Of a stretch of 64,000 bases of DNA, positions 7,161-17,454 are shown piece by piece. The notes below the pieces were generated by a model, which saw nothing but the letters and a program-made list of their open reading frames with translations, did not search any database and was not told the origin of the DNA. The stretch is from Halostella limicola (GTDB lineage: Archaea; Halobacteriota; Halobacteria; Halobacteriales; Natronoarchaeaceae). The stretch spans positions 808,786 through 872,785 of the forward strand of contig NZ_RCDI01000002.1 of assembly GCF_003675875.1 (NCBI RefSeq). Direction: 5' to 3'. A program made the translations under genes and the position numbers. Positions within the stretch are counted from its first letter, which is position 1. Each line of letters starts with the position of its first letter.

Positions 7161-8087
7161 TCAGTCGCCGGCGCGGGCGACGGCCACCCGTCCCTCACTC
7201 ACGAGGTCGGCGATCGCCCGGCGCTTGAGGGCGACGAACCCGACGAAGATCACGAGGAAGCCGATGACGGTGAGCGGGGTGATCGACTCCCCGAGGACCG
7301 CGACCCCGGCGACGGTCGCGACGACCGGGACCAGGTACGCGACCAGCGACGTCTCAAGCGCGCCGCGGACCTCGAGCAGCGTGAAGTAGATGAAGAAGGC
7401 AACGGCGGTGGCGAAGACACCGAGATAGCCCACCGCTGCGGCCGCCGCGACCGACGACGGGAGCGCGAACGGCTCACCGATGCCGGCGCTGACGGCGTGC
7501 AGGACGATCCCGCCGACGAGCATCGACCAGCCGGAGAGCGCCACCTTGTCGATCGTCGGGCCGATCCGCTGGACCAGAACCCCGCCGAGCGCCACGCCGG
7601 CGACCTGCAGGAGGATCAGCAGTCGACCGACGACGTCGGCCCCGAGCAGGTTCGCGGGGTCGGGGCGGACGATCAGGCCGACGCCGACGAAGCCCAGCGC
7701 GATACCGACAGCGTCGGTCGCCGAGACGCGCTCCTCCGGGAGGAGCACGAGCGCCCACAGCGACGTGGCGATGGGGACGAGGCTCTGCATGATCGACGCC
7801 ACCCCGCTGGGGACGGTCTGCTGGCCGAGAAACAGGAAGGCGTTCGCGGCGACGAGAAAGAGGCCGCCCGCGACGACGCCGAGGACGTTCCGCCGGTCCG
7901 TCGGCCGCCATGCGATGCCTGCGAGGACCGCGTAGCCGAGCAGCAACACGGCCGCGAGGTCGTAGCGAAAGGCGGCGAACAGTACCGGCTCCAGCGACTC
8001 GAGGCCGACGGCGATGGCGAGAAAGGAGAGGCCCCACAGGACGGCGAGGGCGACGAACATGCCGACGGTGGCGACGCGACGGTTCAC
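7161..8087 (-). CDS. EamA/DMT superfamily transporter
   Basis: A 308-residue membrane protein with about ten hydrophobic helices in two EamA repeats (roughly residues 5-140 and 155-290), the fold of drug/metabolite exporters. Seen: the VLWGLSFLAIAVGLE opening, RYDLAAVLLLGYAVLAG, and the second-repeat end LGESITPLTVIGFLVIFVG (262-280). Substrate is unknown; relatives export amino acids or other small metabolites. The gene is single, and its start lies only about 80 bases from the left end of the tnpB element, so the element inserted just upstream of its promoter. Confidence 0.9.
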   Translation of the reverse strand: MNRRVATVGMFVALAVLWGLSFLAIAVGLESLEPVLFAAFRYDLAAVLLLGYAVLAGIAWRPTDRRNVLGVVAGGLFLVAANAFLFLGQQTVPSGVASIMQSLVPIATSLWALVLLPEERVSATDAVGIALGFVGVGLIVRPDPANLLGADVVGRLLILLQVAGVALGGVLVQRIGPTIDKVALSGWSMLVGGIVLHAVSAGIGEPFALPSSVAAAAAVGYLGVFATAVAFFIYFTLLEVRGALETSLVAYLVPVVATVAGVAVLGESITPLTVIGFLVIFVGFVALKRRAIADLVSEGRVAVARAGD

Positions 8088-8303
8088 GGGACGAAAACGG
8101 GCCGCCGGACAATTATCTCTCTCGGTTTCCAGTCGATCGCGCTTACAGACCGCCGCTCAATCCGGTTTACAGGTTGAACAGGCGCAATGCCACGGCCTTC
8201 AGGCCGTGGATACGCGCCGTCATTTAGTGACACAATCCACCGATGATAGCACGGCCTGATATTCCCATAGGTACTTAGCACATCATATCTAATTACAGTT
8301 GTA

Positions 8304-9597
<1,294 letters not shown>

Positions 9598-10305
9598 CTT
9601 CACGTCGGAACGAAAGCCGACGCGGAGTCCGAGATACCGAACGGAGGCGACGCCGAGCACAGTACAGTCCTCGGTGTAGACCTCGGTATCGAACAGATCG
9701 CCGTATCGTCGACTGGACGGTTCTGGAGTGGCGACTACCTCAGGCATCGGCGACGAGAATACGAGCGGATTCGCGGTTCTCTTCAACAAACCGGAACGGA
9801 ATCCGCACACCGGACTATCGAACGAATGAGCGGCCGCGAAACGCGGTGGGTCAAGGACTATCTACACCGGATCTCTAAGGAGATCATCGAAGAGGCGGTC
9901 GTGAACGATTGCGATATCATCGCGTTCGAGGACTTGACCGACATCGGTGAGCGACTACCTACGGGAAAGAAATTCCAGAATTGGGCTTTCCACCGGCTGT
10001 ACGAGTATGTATCGTACAAAGCCGAAACAGAGGGAATAGAAGTTAGGCAAGTCGATCCGGCATACACCTCTAAGCGGTGTTCGAGATGTGGATCAATATC
10101 AGACGGGAATCGTCCGTCGCAGGCGAAGTTCAGTTGCCAAGAGTGCGGATATCAGGTACAAGCGGACTACAACGCGGCGAAGAATATCGGCATCAGACTA
10201 CTCCGTGGGAGGCAAAAGTCCTCACACGGAGGGGCGACACGTCATCTCGCCCTGAAGTCGGGGACGTTGAGCGTGAACGGCGAGTACTCGCCTGCCTCGG
10301 GATAG
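9598..10305 (+). pseudogene. 5'-truncated tnpB of a second, older element
   Basis: An open frame starts immediately after the inserted element (LHVGTKADAE...) and runs to TAG at 10303-10305. It carries the C-terminal two thirds of a TnpB: GVDLGIEQIAV, the FEDLTDI catalytic glutamate, the zinc ribbon CSRCG...CQECG and QADYNAAKNIG. Thus all three RuvC residues remain, but the N-terminal RNA-binding part is gone. An internal ATG at 9826 lies after the first catalytic Asp, so a protein from there would be inactive. Codons before the upstream element (8102-8170) continue this frame without a stop. The sequence is clearly different from the intruding TnpB. Confidence 0.8.
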
Positions 10306-10601
10306 AGGCCAGAACGGGAGTCCACCGACAAGCTCACGGCTAGAACCGTGATCTGGTGACCTGAAATTTGGTGTGGAAACGTCTCTAACAAACTATCGCT
10401 GTTAATTCGTGACGAGGGCAACGGATGGGAAATCCTCTCGTCGCCACGAGAGGGATCGATGTCCCGTCGTCTATCGGGGTTAGACCCATCGCTCGTCGGG
10501 AGTGAGCGCTCGGAGAATCCTTCACTACGAACCCTTGTCGCGAGAAGCACTTAAAGGACGGCCGCGGTCTCGCGAGGCGAGCGCGAGACTCGCGCGGTCC
10601 G
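10306..10601. other. Remains of the older element's right end
   Basis: About 296 bases without a gene. A perfect hairpin CCTCTCGT-CGCC-ACGAGAGG (10434-10453) followed by GATCGATGTC looks like the hairpin-plus-GATGTC right end of these elements, so the older element probably ended near 10461. The terminal TCAA is not present, consistent with decay. Confidence 0.45.
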
Positions 10602-10751
10602 CTAGCGCCAGACCATGAACCAGCCGTCGCTGGTCTCCACGTCGACGGCTTCGCTCCCGCAGGCCGGACAGCGGGGAGCCTCGTCGAGTTCCTCGGCGGG
10701 CGCGTCCGTTTCCCACTCGTGGTCGCAGTCGTCGCAGCGTGCGTCGGCCAT
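10602..10751 (-). CDS. Small zinc-ribbon protein (CPxCG type)
   Basis: A 49-residue protein with two knuckles, CDDC (Cys6, Cys9) and CPAC (Cys28, Cys31), forming one zinc-ribbon site, and an aromatic tail SDGWFMVWR. Haloarchaea encode dozens of such CPxCG-related micro-proteins, several implicated in regulation or protein contacts. ATG at 10751 and TAG at 10602-10604. It is divergent from the DUF2270 gene, with about 149 bases between starts. Specific role unknown. Confidence 0.7.
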   Translation of the reverse strand: MADARCDDCDHEWETDAPAEELDEAPRCPACGSEAVDVETSDGWFMVWR

Positions 10752-10900
10752 CGGTCACGCGTACGCGGCCGTCGGCCGAAAGCGTTTGCACCGGTGCGGC
10801 GACGGCCCAGAGGCGTCTCGGCGACGAGCGCCGACCCGCGTCACGTCCCGAAGCACCTGACAATAGACGTTTCACCGGCGTTCTCGTAGTGGCTGGCGTA

Positions 10901-11608
10901 ATGGCTCGCGACGAGAGCGAGGAGGAGTTCGATCCCGAAGCGCGCGAGGAGCGCCGGATCGGTCGCGAGATGGTCGACGACAGCAGCGGACTCGGCTCCG
11001 TCGTCGCGCATCTGTACCGCGGCGAGATGGACCGGGCAGTCAACTGGCGCGGCCGACTGGACTCGACGACGAACTGGGCGGTGACGATCATCTCCGCGAT
11101 CCTCGCGTACGCGTTCTCCAGCAGCGACGTCGCGCACTCGATCATCCTGGTCGGCATGGTGATCGGCGTCGTCTTCCTGCTGATCGAGGCCCGCCGCTTC
11201 CAGCGATACGACATCTGGCGGTCCCGGGTGCGATCCATGCAGGAGAACCTCTTCGCGGAGGCGCTCGACCCCTCCCGCGACGTCGAACAGCGCGACTGGC
11301 GGCGACAGTTGAGCGAGGACTTCCGGAACCCGAAGCCGAGGATGTCGCTCCCGAGCGCGCTCGCCCACCGTCTCCGCAGGGTGTATCTGCCGCTACTGTG
11401 CGGCCTGCTGCTCGTCTGGCTCTTCCGACTCGGCGGGGAGGAAGCGCCGATAGTGGAAGCCGCGACCGTCTCCGGAACGGCCGGCTGGGTCGTCTTCGGC
11501 GTCGTCATCGCGGGCTACGTCTGCCTCTTCGCGCTCGCGTTCTGGCCGAACGTGGCGGCCACGTCGGAGACTGCCGAGGGCACCGACCGCGGCGATCTGG
11601 GGCGGTGA
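10901..11608 (+). CDS. DUF2270 membrane protein
   Basis: A 235-residue protein of the DUF2270 family. The conserved block HLYRGEMDRAVNWRGRLDST (about 38-57) precedes two membrane helices (58-75, 80-98), then a soluble helical part with RRFQRYDIWRSRVR and LLAEALDPS-like motifs, and two more helices at about 160-215. Function is unknown; archaeal members occur in many haloarchaeal genomes. The ATG at 10901 was chosen over upstream in-frame ATGs because the protein family begins near MARDESEEEFDPEAREERR. Single gene, convergent with PCD. Confidence 0.82.
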   Translation: MARDESEEEFDPEAREERRIGREMVDDSSGLGSVVAHLYRGEMDRAVNWRGRLDSTTNWAVTIISAILAYAFSSSDVAHSIILVGMVIGVVFLLIEARRFQRYDIWRSRVRSMQENLFAEALDPSRDVEQRDWRRQLSEDFRNPKPRMSLPSALAHRLRRVYLPLLCGLLLVWLFRLGGEEAPIVEAATVSGTAGWVVFGVVIAGYVCLFALAFWPNVAATSETAEGTDRGDLGR

Positions 11609-11660
11609 GAGACCGTTCCGGACCGGGCGCCTCCGCGGCGGACCGGACCCGAGAGCGCGG

Positions 11661-12026
11661 CTACGCACCGCCGTCGGGTTCGTAGTCCTCGTAGATGCGG
11701 TCCATCCGGGCGGCCATCACGAAGTCCGCCTCGTGGAGGCCATCGATCTTGTGGGTCCACATCTCGACGGTGACCTCGCCCCACTCCAGTCCGATGTCCG
11801 GGTGGTGCCACTCCTCCTCGGCCAGTTCGCCGATCTCGTAGGTGAACTCCAGCGCGTCCCGGAAGTCCTCGAACGCGTAGGTCCCCTCCAGGTGGTGGTC
11901 GTCGACGACCTCCCACACGTCGCCGCGAACCTCCGCGAGGTACTCCTCGTACTCGTCCGGACCGAACGGTTCGTCCTCGCTCGTGCAGGCCTCGCACTCC
12001 CGGTCGGCGAGCGCTGTGTCGGACAT
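11661..12026 (-). CDS. Pterin-4a-carbinolamine dehydratase
   Basis: Dehydrates 4a-hydroxytetrahydropterin, recycling the pterin cofactor after aromatic amino acid hydroxylation. The 121-residue protein carries the family signature [20 protein letters not shown] (residues 74-93) and [19 protein letters not shown], with the catalytic histidines in HHP and in the THK segment. The extra N-terminal part has a CEAC pair (12-15). Start at ATG 12026 gives the family's normal length. No hydroxylase is nearby, so the partner enzyme is elsewhere or the role is different. Confidence 0.88.
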   Translation of the reverse strand: MSDTALADRECEACTSEDEPFGPDEYEEYLAEVRGDVWEVVDDHHLEGTYAFEDFRDALEFTYEIGELAEEEWHHPDIGLEWGEVTVEMWTHKIDGLHEADFVMAARMDRIYEDYEPDGGA

Positions 12027-12082
12027 GTCCGGACGTACGGGAGCGAACGGGTTGAAGATTCGCCCCAGACGAACACGGACCG

Positions 12083-13300
12083 TCAGTCGGACTCCGCAGC
12101 GACCGCGGGCGCGCTCGCGGGGGCCGTCGACTGGTCCCGCACCGGCGAGGTGCGGATCCAGAGCAGGCCGGCGATCCCGGCGACGGTGAGGCCGGCCCAC
12201 GGCAGGACGCCGACAGCGCCCAGCGACCCGGCCGCGGCGCCCCCGGCGAGTTTGGCCGCGCCGCTGGCGAGCGACAGCGCCATCGACGCCCCGGAGAGCA
12301 CCGTCGCGCGGCCGATGTCCCCGAGGCGGTCGTTGAGGTACTGGTTCCGGAGCGGGCGGATGACCGTCTGCGCGGCGCGGTACAGCACCAGCGTCGGCAC
12401 CAACAGCAGCGGCGAGAGAGCGATGCCGGCGTACGCGACGGCGAAGGCAGGCACGAACAGCGCGAACGTCAGGCGCACCCCGAGCGCGTCGTTCAGCCAC
12501 CCCGTCGCGGAGGCGGCGGCCGCGGAGACCGCTTTGAACCCGGCGTACAGCAGACCGATGCCGACGACGGGCACGCCGGCGGCGTCGAGCGCCGGCTGCT
12601 CGAACGTGCGGGTGACGCCGAACAGTCCCGCGAACAGCGCGGCGTAGGCGACGAACCACCGGACTTCGGGCCGGCGGACCTGCACGCGGAGCACGCGGAC
12701 CGCTTCACGGACGGTGAACGCGTCGTCCGCGTCGTCCCCGCACTCGACGCAGGGGAACGTCGCGAGGACGGCGATGCCGGCGCTCGCCAGCGCCGCGTTC
12801 ACGAGGAACGGCAGGCCGGTGTCGACGGTGTAGAGACCACCGCCGACCACGGCGCCGACGCCGGACGTGACGAGCAGGACCGTGCTTCCCCGACCGTCGA
12901 TGCGGGCGTACTCGGACTCGTCGAACCGCGAGGAGAGCAGCTCGTACAGCCAGGCGCTCTGGGTGCCCGAGCGGAAGGCCCACCCCATCGCCCAGACCGC
13001 CTTGACGGCGAGGATCCCGGCCGCCGACCCCGCGAAGACGTACGCGACCATCGCGCTCGCGCGGAGCGCGTTGCCGAGCGCGAGGCTCCCGCGTCGACCG
13101 ATGCGGTCGCCGAGGTAGCCGGACGGGATCTCCGACAAGAGGAGCGCGAAGGAAAACACCGCCTGCGCGAGGCCGATGAACGCCAGCCCGTACCCCTGGT
13201 CTTTCAGGTAGAGGACGCTGACGGGGAGGTAGAACCCGGCGGCGCTGCTGGCGCGGTAGGCGTAGTACTTCCAGATGAGTCGTCGGGACTCCGCCATCAC
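12083..13300 (-). CDS. Major facilitator superfamily transporter
   Basis: A 405-residue permease with twelve predicted helices. The MFS loop between helices 2 and 3 is visible as [21 protein letters not shown] (starting near residue 60; GDRIGRR is the key part). A central cytoplasmic loop with [10 protein letters not shown] (about 186-195) separates the two halves. Such proteins export drugs or move small metabolites; the substrate cannot be read. It diverges from the alpha/beta hydrolase gene across a short promoter region. Two adjacent ATGs at the start make no difference to the product. Confidence 0.88.
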   Translation of the reverse strand: MMAESRRLIWKYYAYRASSAAGFYLPVSVLYLKDQGYGLAFIGLAQAVFSFALLLSEIPSGYLGDRIGRRGSLALGNALRASAMVAYVFAGSAAGILAVKAVWAMGWAFRSGTQSAWLYELLSSRFDESEYARIDGRGSTVLLVTSGVGAVVGGGLYTVDTGLPFLVNAALASAGIAVLATFPCVECGDDADDAFTVREAVRVLRVQVRRPEVRWFVAYAALFAGLFGVTRTFEQPALDAAGVPVVGIGLLYAGFKAVSAAAASATGWLNDALGVRLTFALFVPAFAVAYAGIALSPLLLVPTLVLYRAAQTVIRPLRNQYLNDRLGDIGRATVLSGASMALSLASGAAKLAGGAAAGSLGAVGVLPWAGLTVAGIAGLLWIRTSPVRDQSTAPASAPAVAAESD

Positions 13301-13360
13301 TAGAGAGTTCGGTAGTCGGTAAGAAGGCAGTTTCCGGAAGCGAGTTACTGTAATTTTTTC

Positions 13361-13368
13361 TATATATG
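13361..13368 (+). promoter_or_regulatory. TATA-like box before the alpha/beta hydrolase gene
   Basis: TATATATG follows a run of six T. The ATG inside it (13366) cannot be the gene start if this is the promoter, so the start at 13423 was preferred, giving a leader of about 30 bases. Confidence 0.5.
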
Positions 13369-13422
13369 CAGTCGAAGCATCGGGGGCGAGCGTTCATCCG
13401 TCTCCGTACCCACCTAGAGTCG

Positions 13423-14292
13423 ATGGCAGAACTCTCTCTCGACGACGGAACGATCTGGTACGAGGAACGCGGCGAGGGGCGACCGCTGGTGTTCGTCCAC
13501 GGCGGCTGGTCCTCCAGCGCGGCGTGGGACCGGCAGGTCGAACGCTTCGCCGATTCGCACCGGGTGATCACGGTCGACGTCCGCGGTCACGGCGAGACCG
13601 GCGCGACCGACGCGCGTCGGTACTCGGTCGGGCTGTTCGCCGACGACCTGGAGGCGCTTCTCGACCACCTCGACGTCGAGGACCCGGTGCTCTGCGGGCT
13701 CTCGCTCGGGTCGATGGTCGTCCACGAGTACCTCTCGCGTCACCCGGACGCGGCGGCGGGCGCGGTCCTCGCCGGGCCGGTCCGGTCGATGCCGCCGGTC
13801 GACATGCCGGCGGCGGTCAAGCCGTTCGTCTCGCCGCTGCCGGCGCTGGGGATGTCGCTCTCGACACTCGGGTCCGAGGCGACGTTCCGGTCGATGCTCG
13901 GGTCGATCCGGGCGACGACCGGCGGGGTCTGGCTGGCGCTCGAACCGTCCGTCCGGTCCGAGGCGCTCGACGCCGTCGGAGAGGTCCCGGCCTCGGAGTT
14001 CCGGAAGATCTTCGGCGCGCTGTATCACTACGACCCGCCGTCGCTCGTCGGCGTGTCGACGCCGACGCTCGTCGTCTACGGCGACGAGGAAGCCCCGCCA
14101 GTCAAGCGACAGGGTCAGGCCATCGCGAGCGAGGTCGACGACGGCCGAGTGCTGGAGATCGCGAACGCGGCGCACATGGTCAACCAGGACGCACCGGAGG
14201 CGTTCAACGACGCGCTCGCGGAGTTCCTCGACGGCCTCGACGCCGGCGGCGCCGTCGCCGACGAGCGCGGCGACGGTCGCAGCGCGGCCTGA
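13423..14292 (+). CDS. Alpha/beta hydrolase
   Basis: Soluble serine hydrolase of 289 residues from the chosen start. The oxyanion-hole motif is FVHGGWSSS, the nucleophile elbow GLSLGS (serine at about residue 99), and the catalytic His lies in the ANAAHMVNQDAPEAFND segment near the end; an Asp in VVYGDEEAP is the likely acid. The family includes esterases, lactonases and haloperoxidase-like enzymes, so the substrate is open. The C-terminal ~20 residues are a polar tail. Single gene between divergent MFS and convergent YdjM-like genes. Confidence 0.88.
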   Translation: MAELSLDDGTIWYEERGEGRPLVFVHGGWSSSAAWDRQVERFADSHRVITVDVRGHGETGATDARRYSVGLFADDLEALLDHLDVEDPVLCGLSLGSMVVHEYLSRHPDAAAGAVLAGPVRSMPPVDMPAAVKPFVSPLPALGMSLSTLGSEATFRSMLGSIRATTGGVWLALEPSVRSEALDAVGEVPASEFRKIFGALYHYDPPSLVGVSTPTLVVYGDEEAPPVKRQGQAIASEVDDGRVLEIANAAHMVNQDAPEAFNDALAEFLDGLDAGGAVADERGDGRSAA

Positions 14293-14355
14293 CGTCGACG
14301 AAGCGGCGACAGTGGCCGCAGTGCGGTCTGTTGCTGCGAGGCAGCGATCCGTTCT

Positions 14356-14958
14356 CTATTCCCGGTAGCGCGCCGGCACGTACTCCCGGACAGGGCCCGG
14401 TACGCGGCCGAAGACGGTCGGGGCGAGCCTCGCGAGACGGCGGCGGAGTGCGGCGTACGCGCCGCCGACGAGCAGCGCGGCGGCGACGACCCACCGGAAC
14501 GGCCCGTCGAGGACGACGAGCAGCGGGACGCCGAGCGCTAGCGCGAACAGGAAGTCCCCGGGCGACCCGTCGTAGGCGACCCAGCGCTTCGGCGCGAGCC
14601 AGCGGCCGCGGACGTGGTCGTAGACGCCGCGGTCGGAGGTGCCCTCCCACGGCCGGAGTTCGAGGCCGCCGCCGTAGCGGTCCATCCGGCAGTGAAGCGC
14701 CGCGCCGACGAGCAGCGCGGCGGCGGCGACGGCGACCGGCGTCGCGAGCAGCGCGGCGGCGGCCGCGGCGGGGACGGCGGCGACGGAGTAACCGGTCGGG
14801 TAGTGGAGCGTCCGGCGGTGGCCGGCGTAGAGGTCCAGGTCCGGCAGCACGCTCCCGATGAGCGCGCCGACCAGCGCGGCGGGAACGACGTCGGGCGCGA
14901 GGACGACCAGCGGCGCCGCTACCGCCAGGCCGACCATCGCGTGCGTCGGAAGCATCAT
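14356..14958 (-). CDS. Membrane-bound metal-dependent hydrolase, YdjM/DUF457 type
   Basis: A 200-residue membrane protein. The opening MMLPTHAMVGLAVAAP and the GSVLPDLDLYAGHRRTLHYPTG segment (about 39-58, cut here) carry the conserved His/Asp residues of the YdjM family: HAMVG, PDLD and HRRTLHHP-like. Bacterial YdjM members are linked to membrane-stress responses, and the hydrolase label is by family only. Several hydrophobic segments surround these motifs. Start is one of two tandem ATGs (14958, 14955). It diverges from a pair of membrane protein genes. Confidence 0.78.
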   Translation of the reverse strand: MMLPTHAMVGLAVAAPLVVLAPDVVPAALVGALIGSVLPDLDLYAGHRRTLHYPTGYSVAAVPAAAAAALLATPVAVAAAALLVGAALHCRMDRYGGGLELRPWEGTSDRGVYDHVRGRWLAPKRWVAYDGSPGDFLFALALGVPLLVVLDGPFRWVVAAALLVGGAYAALRRRLARLAPTVFGRVPGPVREYVPARYRE

Positions 14959-15031
14959 ACAGTGATGGAAGCGAGGCAACAAAATAAGTCCGTCGGCGGT
15001 GTTTATGCCCGACGACGTGGGGATCACGAAC

Positions 15032-15673
15032 ATGAGCGACGACCGAGCTGCGAGCGGCGAAGCGCCCTCGAAGGACGGCGGAGAACGGGGGGTCGTCCGC
15101 CGCCTGTTCCGGAGCGGGCGGGCCAACGCGGCGCTCGCGTGGGCGGTGGTCGGCGTCCTCACCCTGGCGTTCGTCGAGAGCGCTCTCGACTTCGATCGGC
15201 AGTGGATGGCCTTCGTCGCCGGGATCGTGGCCGTCGTGCTCATCCCGGCCGCGGCGTACGGTGAGTGGCGCGTGATGCCGCCGTGGGAGCTGCTCGTCGT
15301 CGTCGCTGTCCCCGTGATCGGCCGCGCGCTGTACGCCGGGGACGTCGGGGCGTTCGCCTCGTACTTCGCCGTCGCCGGGCTGGCGCTAATCGTTACCGTC
15401 GAGCTGCACGCGTTCACGGATCTAGAGGTGACCCACTGGTTCGCCATCGCGCTCGTCGTGCTGACGACGATGGCGTCGGCCGCGGCGTGGACGGTCGTCC
15501 GCTGGAACCTCGACCGCGTCCTCGGCACCTCGTACCTCTCGACGAACGAGGCGCTGATGACGGAGTGGCTCTGGGTGACTGCCGCGGGGTTCGCCGCGGG
15601 GCTGCTGTTCGACGTCTACTTCACGCGGCGCGACCGCGAGCTGTGGGCAGCCGTCGGCGAGGTGATCGACTGA
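15032..15673 (+). CDS. Haloarchaeal membrane protein, function unknown
   Basis: A 213-residue membrane protein with about six hydrophobic helices: residues 34-52, 58-75, 81-96, 103-122, 130-148 and 178-195. A polar N-terminus precedes them. No enzyme motif is visible; the family is not one I can name. The ATG at 15032 was chosen because a TTTATG TATA-like word lies about 30 bases upstream. The stop TGA overlaps the start of the next gene by one base (TGATG), so the two membrane proteins are probably made together. Confidence 0.72.
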   Translation: MSDDRAASGEAPSKDGGERGVVRRLFRSGRANAALAWAVVGVLTLAFVESALDFDRQWMAFVAGIVAVVLIPAAAYGEWRVMPPWELLVVVAVPVIGRALYAGDVGAFASYFAVAGLALIVTVELHAFTDLEVTHWFAIALVVLTTMASAAAWTVVRWNLDRVLGTSYLSTNEALMTEWLWVTAAGFAAGLLFDVYFTRRDRELWAAVGEVID

Positions 15674-16305
15674 TGCACCTGCTCCCGCAGCCGACGGAGG
15701 AGAACCAGCGACGGGTCACGCGCGTCGTGCAGGCCGTGCTCGTCGCCATCGTCGGCTACGGCCTCGTCGCGGGGCAGTCGAAGGCCATCGTCAACGGCGG
15801 CATCGCGCTGGCGGTGACGGTCATGCCGGCGCTGTTGGAGCGTAACTACGAGATACCGCTGGACCCGTGGCTCGGCACCTGGCTCACCGCCGCCGTCTTC
15901 CTGCACACGCTCGGGTCGGCGGGGCTGTACGGCTACATTCACTGGTGGGACCACGTCACCCACGCCATGTCAGCGTCGCTCGTCGCGGGCACCGGCTACA
16001 TCGCCGCGAGGGCGATCGACCTCCACGACGACGACATCCACATCCCGCGGCGGTTCGCGTTCGTCTACATCCTCGTCGTCGTCCTCGCGTTCGGCGTCAT
16101 CTGGGAACTGTTCGAGTTCGGCCTCGACGTCGCGTCGGCCGAGACCGGCCTGGAGATGCCGCTCGCCCAGCACGGCCTCGACGACACCGTGCGCGACCTG
16201 ATGTTCAACACCCTCGGCGCGCTGCTGGTCGCGGCGTTCGGGCAGGCCCACCTGACGAACGTCGCCGACCGGGTCAGGGTCGGTCTGTTGACCCGGGAGC
16301 CTTAG
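15673..16305 (+). CDS. DUF2238-like membrane protein
   Basis: A 210-residue multi-pass membrane protein. The pattern YIHWWDHVTHAMSASLVA (about 93-110), then FGVIWELFEFG (about 146-156) and GLDDTVRDLMFNTLGALL (about 172-189) resembles the YjdF/DUF2238 family, in which conserved His, Asp and Glu residues sit at helix ends. Function is unknown in all members I recall. It is coupled to the preceding membrane protein gene and overlaps the convergent molybdopterin oxidoreductase gene by four bases. Family call is from pattern recognition. Confidence 0.7.
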   Translation: MHLLPQPTEENQRRVTRVVQAVLVAIVGYGLVAGQSKAIVNGGIALAVTVMPALLERNYEIPLDPWLGTWLTAAVFLHTLGSAGLYGYIHWWDHVTHAMSASLVAGTGYIAARAIDLHDDDIHIPRRFAFVYILVVVLAFGVIWELFEFGLDVASAETGLEMPLAQHGLDDTVRDLMFNTLGALLVAAFGQAHLTNVADRVRVGLLTREP

Positions 16306-17393
16306 TCGAACCCGCTGACCAGCGTCACCAGCCACTGCGCCGGGTCGCCCGAGCGCCGCATCTCGACGCGTTCGACCCACTTCACCCACTGGAACCCCCG
16401 GCGACCGGGTGCGACCAGTCGCAGGGGCCCGCCGTGGCCGTGAGTCAGCCGCTCGCCGCCGACGTGCGTCGCGAGCAGCGCGTCGCGCGCCTCGTCGAGC
16501 GGGAGGCTCCAGCGGTAGCCCGTCACCGAGACGAAGCGGACGTAGCGCGCCTCGTCGGTCGCGCCGACCTCGTCGAGCAGGTCGCCGACCCGGAGCCCCC
16601 GCCAGTCCTGCACGGTGTACCACCCGCTCGTGCAGTCGAGCAGCGCCGCCCGCTCGACGTCGGGCGAGAGATCGGCGTACGCGAGGTCCCGCGGCTCCTC
16701 GACCGCGCCCCGGACCGACAGCGACCACGCGTCTCGGTCGACCGAGTCGGGGTCGTCGGCGACCCACGAGGTGACGGGGAACGCCCCGTTACCGTCGCCC
16801 TCTCGGGGTTGGGACCCGGTGAACCGCCGGTCCGCGCCGGCCGTCTCCAGCAGCGAGTTCGCCGCCTGCTGTGTGCGGTAGACGAGCGCCCCGCCGACGA
16901 GCATCGCGCCGTACTGGAGCGCGGTGCGTCGCCCCTCGAAGTCGGCGCGGCGCGGCGGCCGGAAACGGGTGCCGACGTGCAGCAGGACAAGCGGGATCAG
17001 CACGAGGCCGACACCGACGTGGACGGACAGCAGCGTCCAGTACGAGAGGCGGACGTCGAGGCCGAACACCCACGCCGCGCCGGTTCCGACGGCCCCCAGC
17101 GCGGCGACGGCGGTCAGTACGGACAGCGCCGTCGACGGCCGCCACTCGTCGCGGTTCGTCAGGCGGGAGGCGACCCGCGCGAACTTGAACCCGAGCAGGA
17201 GGACGAACGCCAGTCCGGTCGCGCGGTGGAGCCAGAACAGCGGCCGCCACGCCGGCGTCGCGACGGTGAACGAGAGCAGGCCGGTGACGGCTTCGACCAG
17301 CACGACGGCGAGCAGCGACCAGTCGACGACGCGCGGACGGGGCCGTAGCCGGCGGAGCGCCCGCGCCACGGCGCCGCGTTCGCGGTCGTCCAT
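16302..17393 (-). CDS. Cytochrome b-like domain fused to sulfite-oxidase-type molybdopterin oxidoreductase
   Basis: A 363-residue protein joining two functions. Residues about 24-145 form four helices with His56, His125 and His139 placed as likely haem b ligands; a fifth helix near 160-172 leads out. Residues about 195-363 are a molybdopterin domain of the sulfite oxidase/YedY fold, with Cys254 in LLDCTSGWYT as the expected molybdenum ligand and HVGGERLTHGHGGPLRL as the cofactor-binding block. The arrangement resembles YedZ plus YedY in one chain, suggesting electron transfer between a membrane quinone and an external substrate. There is no separate Tat signal; helices probably place the domain. 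Start at ATG 17393 avoids an unlikely 12-residue extension. Confidence 0.82.
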   Translation of the reverse strand: MDDRERGAVARALRRLRPRPRVVDWSLLAVVLVEAVTGLLSFTVATPAWRPLFWLHRATGLAFVLLLGFKFARVASRLTNRDEWRPSTALSVLTAVAALGAVGTGAAWVFGLDVRLSYWTLLSVHVGVGLVLIPLVLLHVGTRFRPPRRADFEGRRTALQYGAMLVGGALVYRTQQAANSLLETAGADRRFTGSQPREGDGNGAFPVTSWVADDPDSVDRDAWSLSVRGAVEEPRDLAYADLSPDVERAALLDCTSGWYTVQDWRGLRVGDLLDEVGATDEARYVRFVSVTGYRWSLPLDEARDALLATHVGGERLTHGHGGPLRLVAPGRRGFQWVKWVERVEMRRSGDPAQWLVTLVSGFD

Positions 17394-17454
17394 ACCCGTA
17401 GCTGTGGGTCGGAGTGCCAAGAACCGCACGGCGCCGTCGAGCCCCGGCTCCGCC

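Noticed and set aside
13366-13422. A longer start for the alpha/beta hydrolase
   Set aside because: The upstream ATG is inside the TATA-like box, so it could not be in the transcript.
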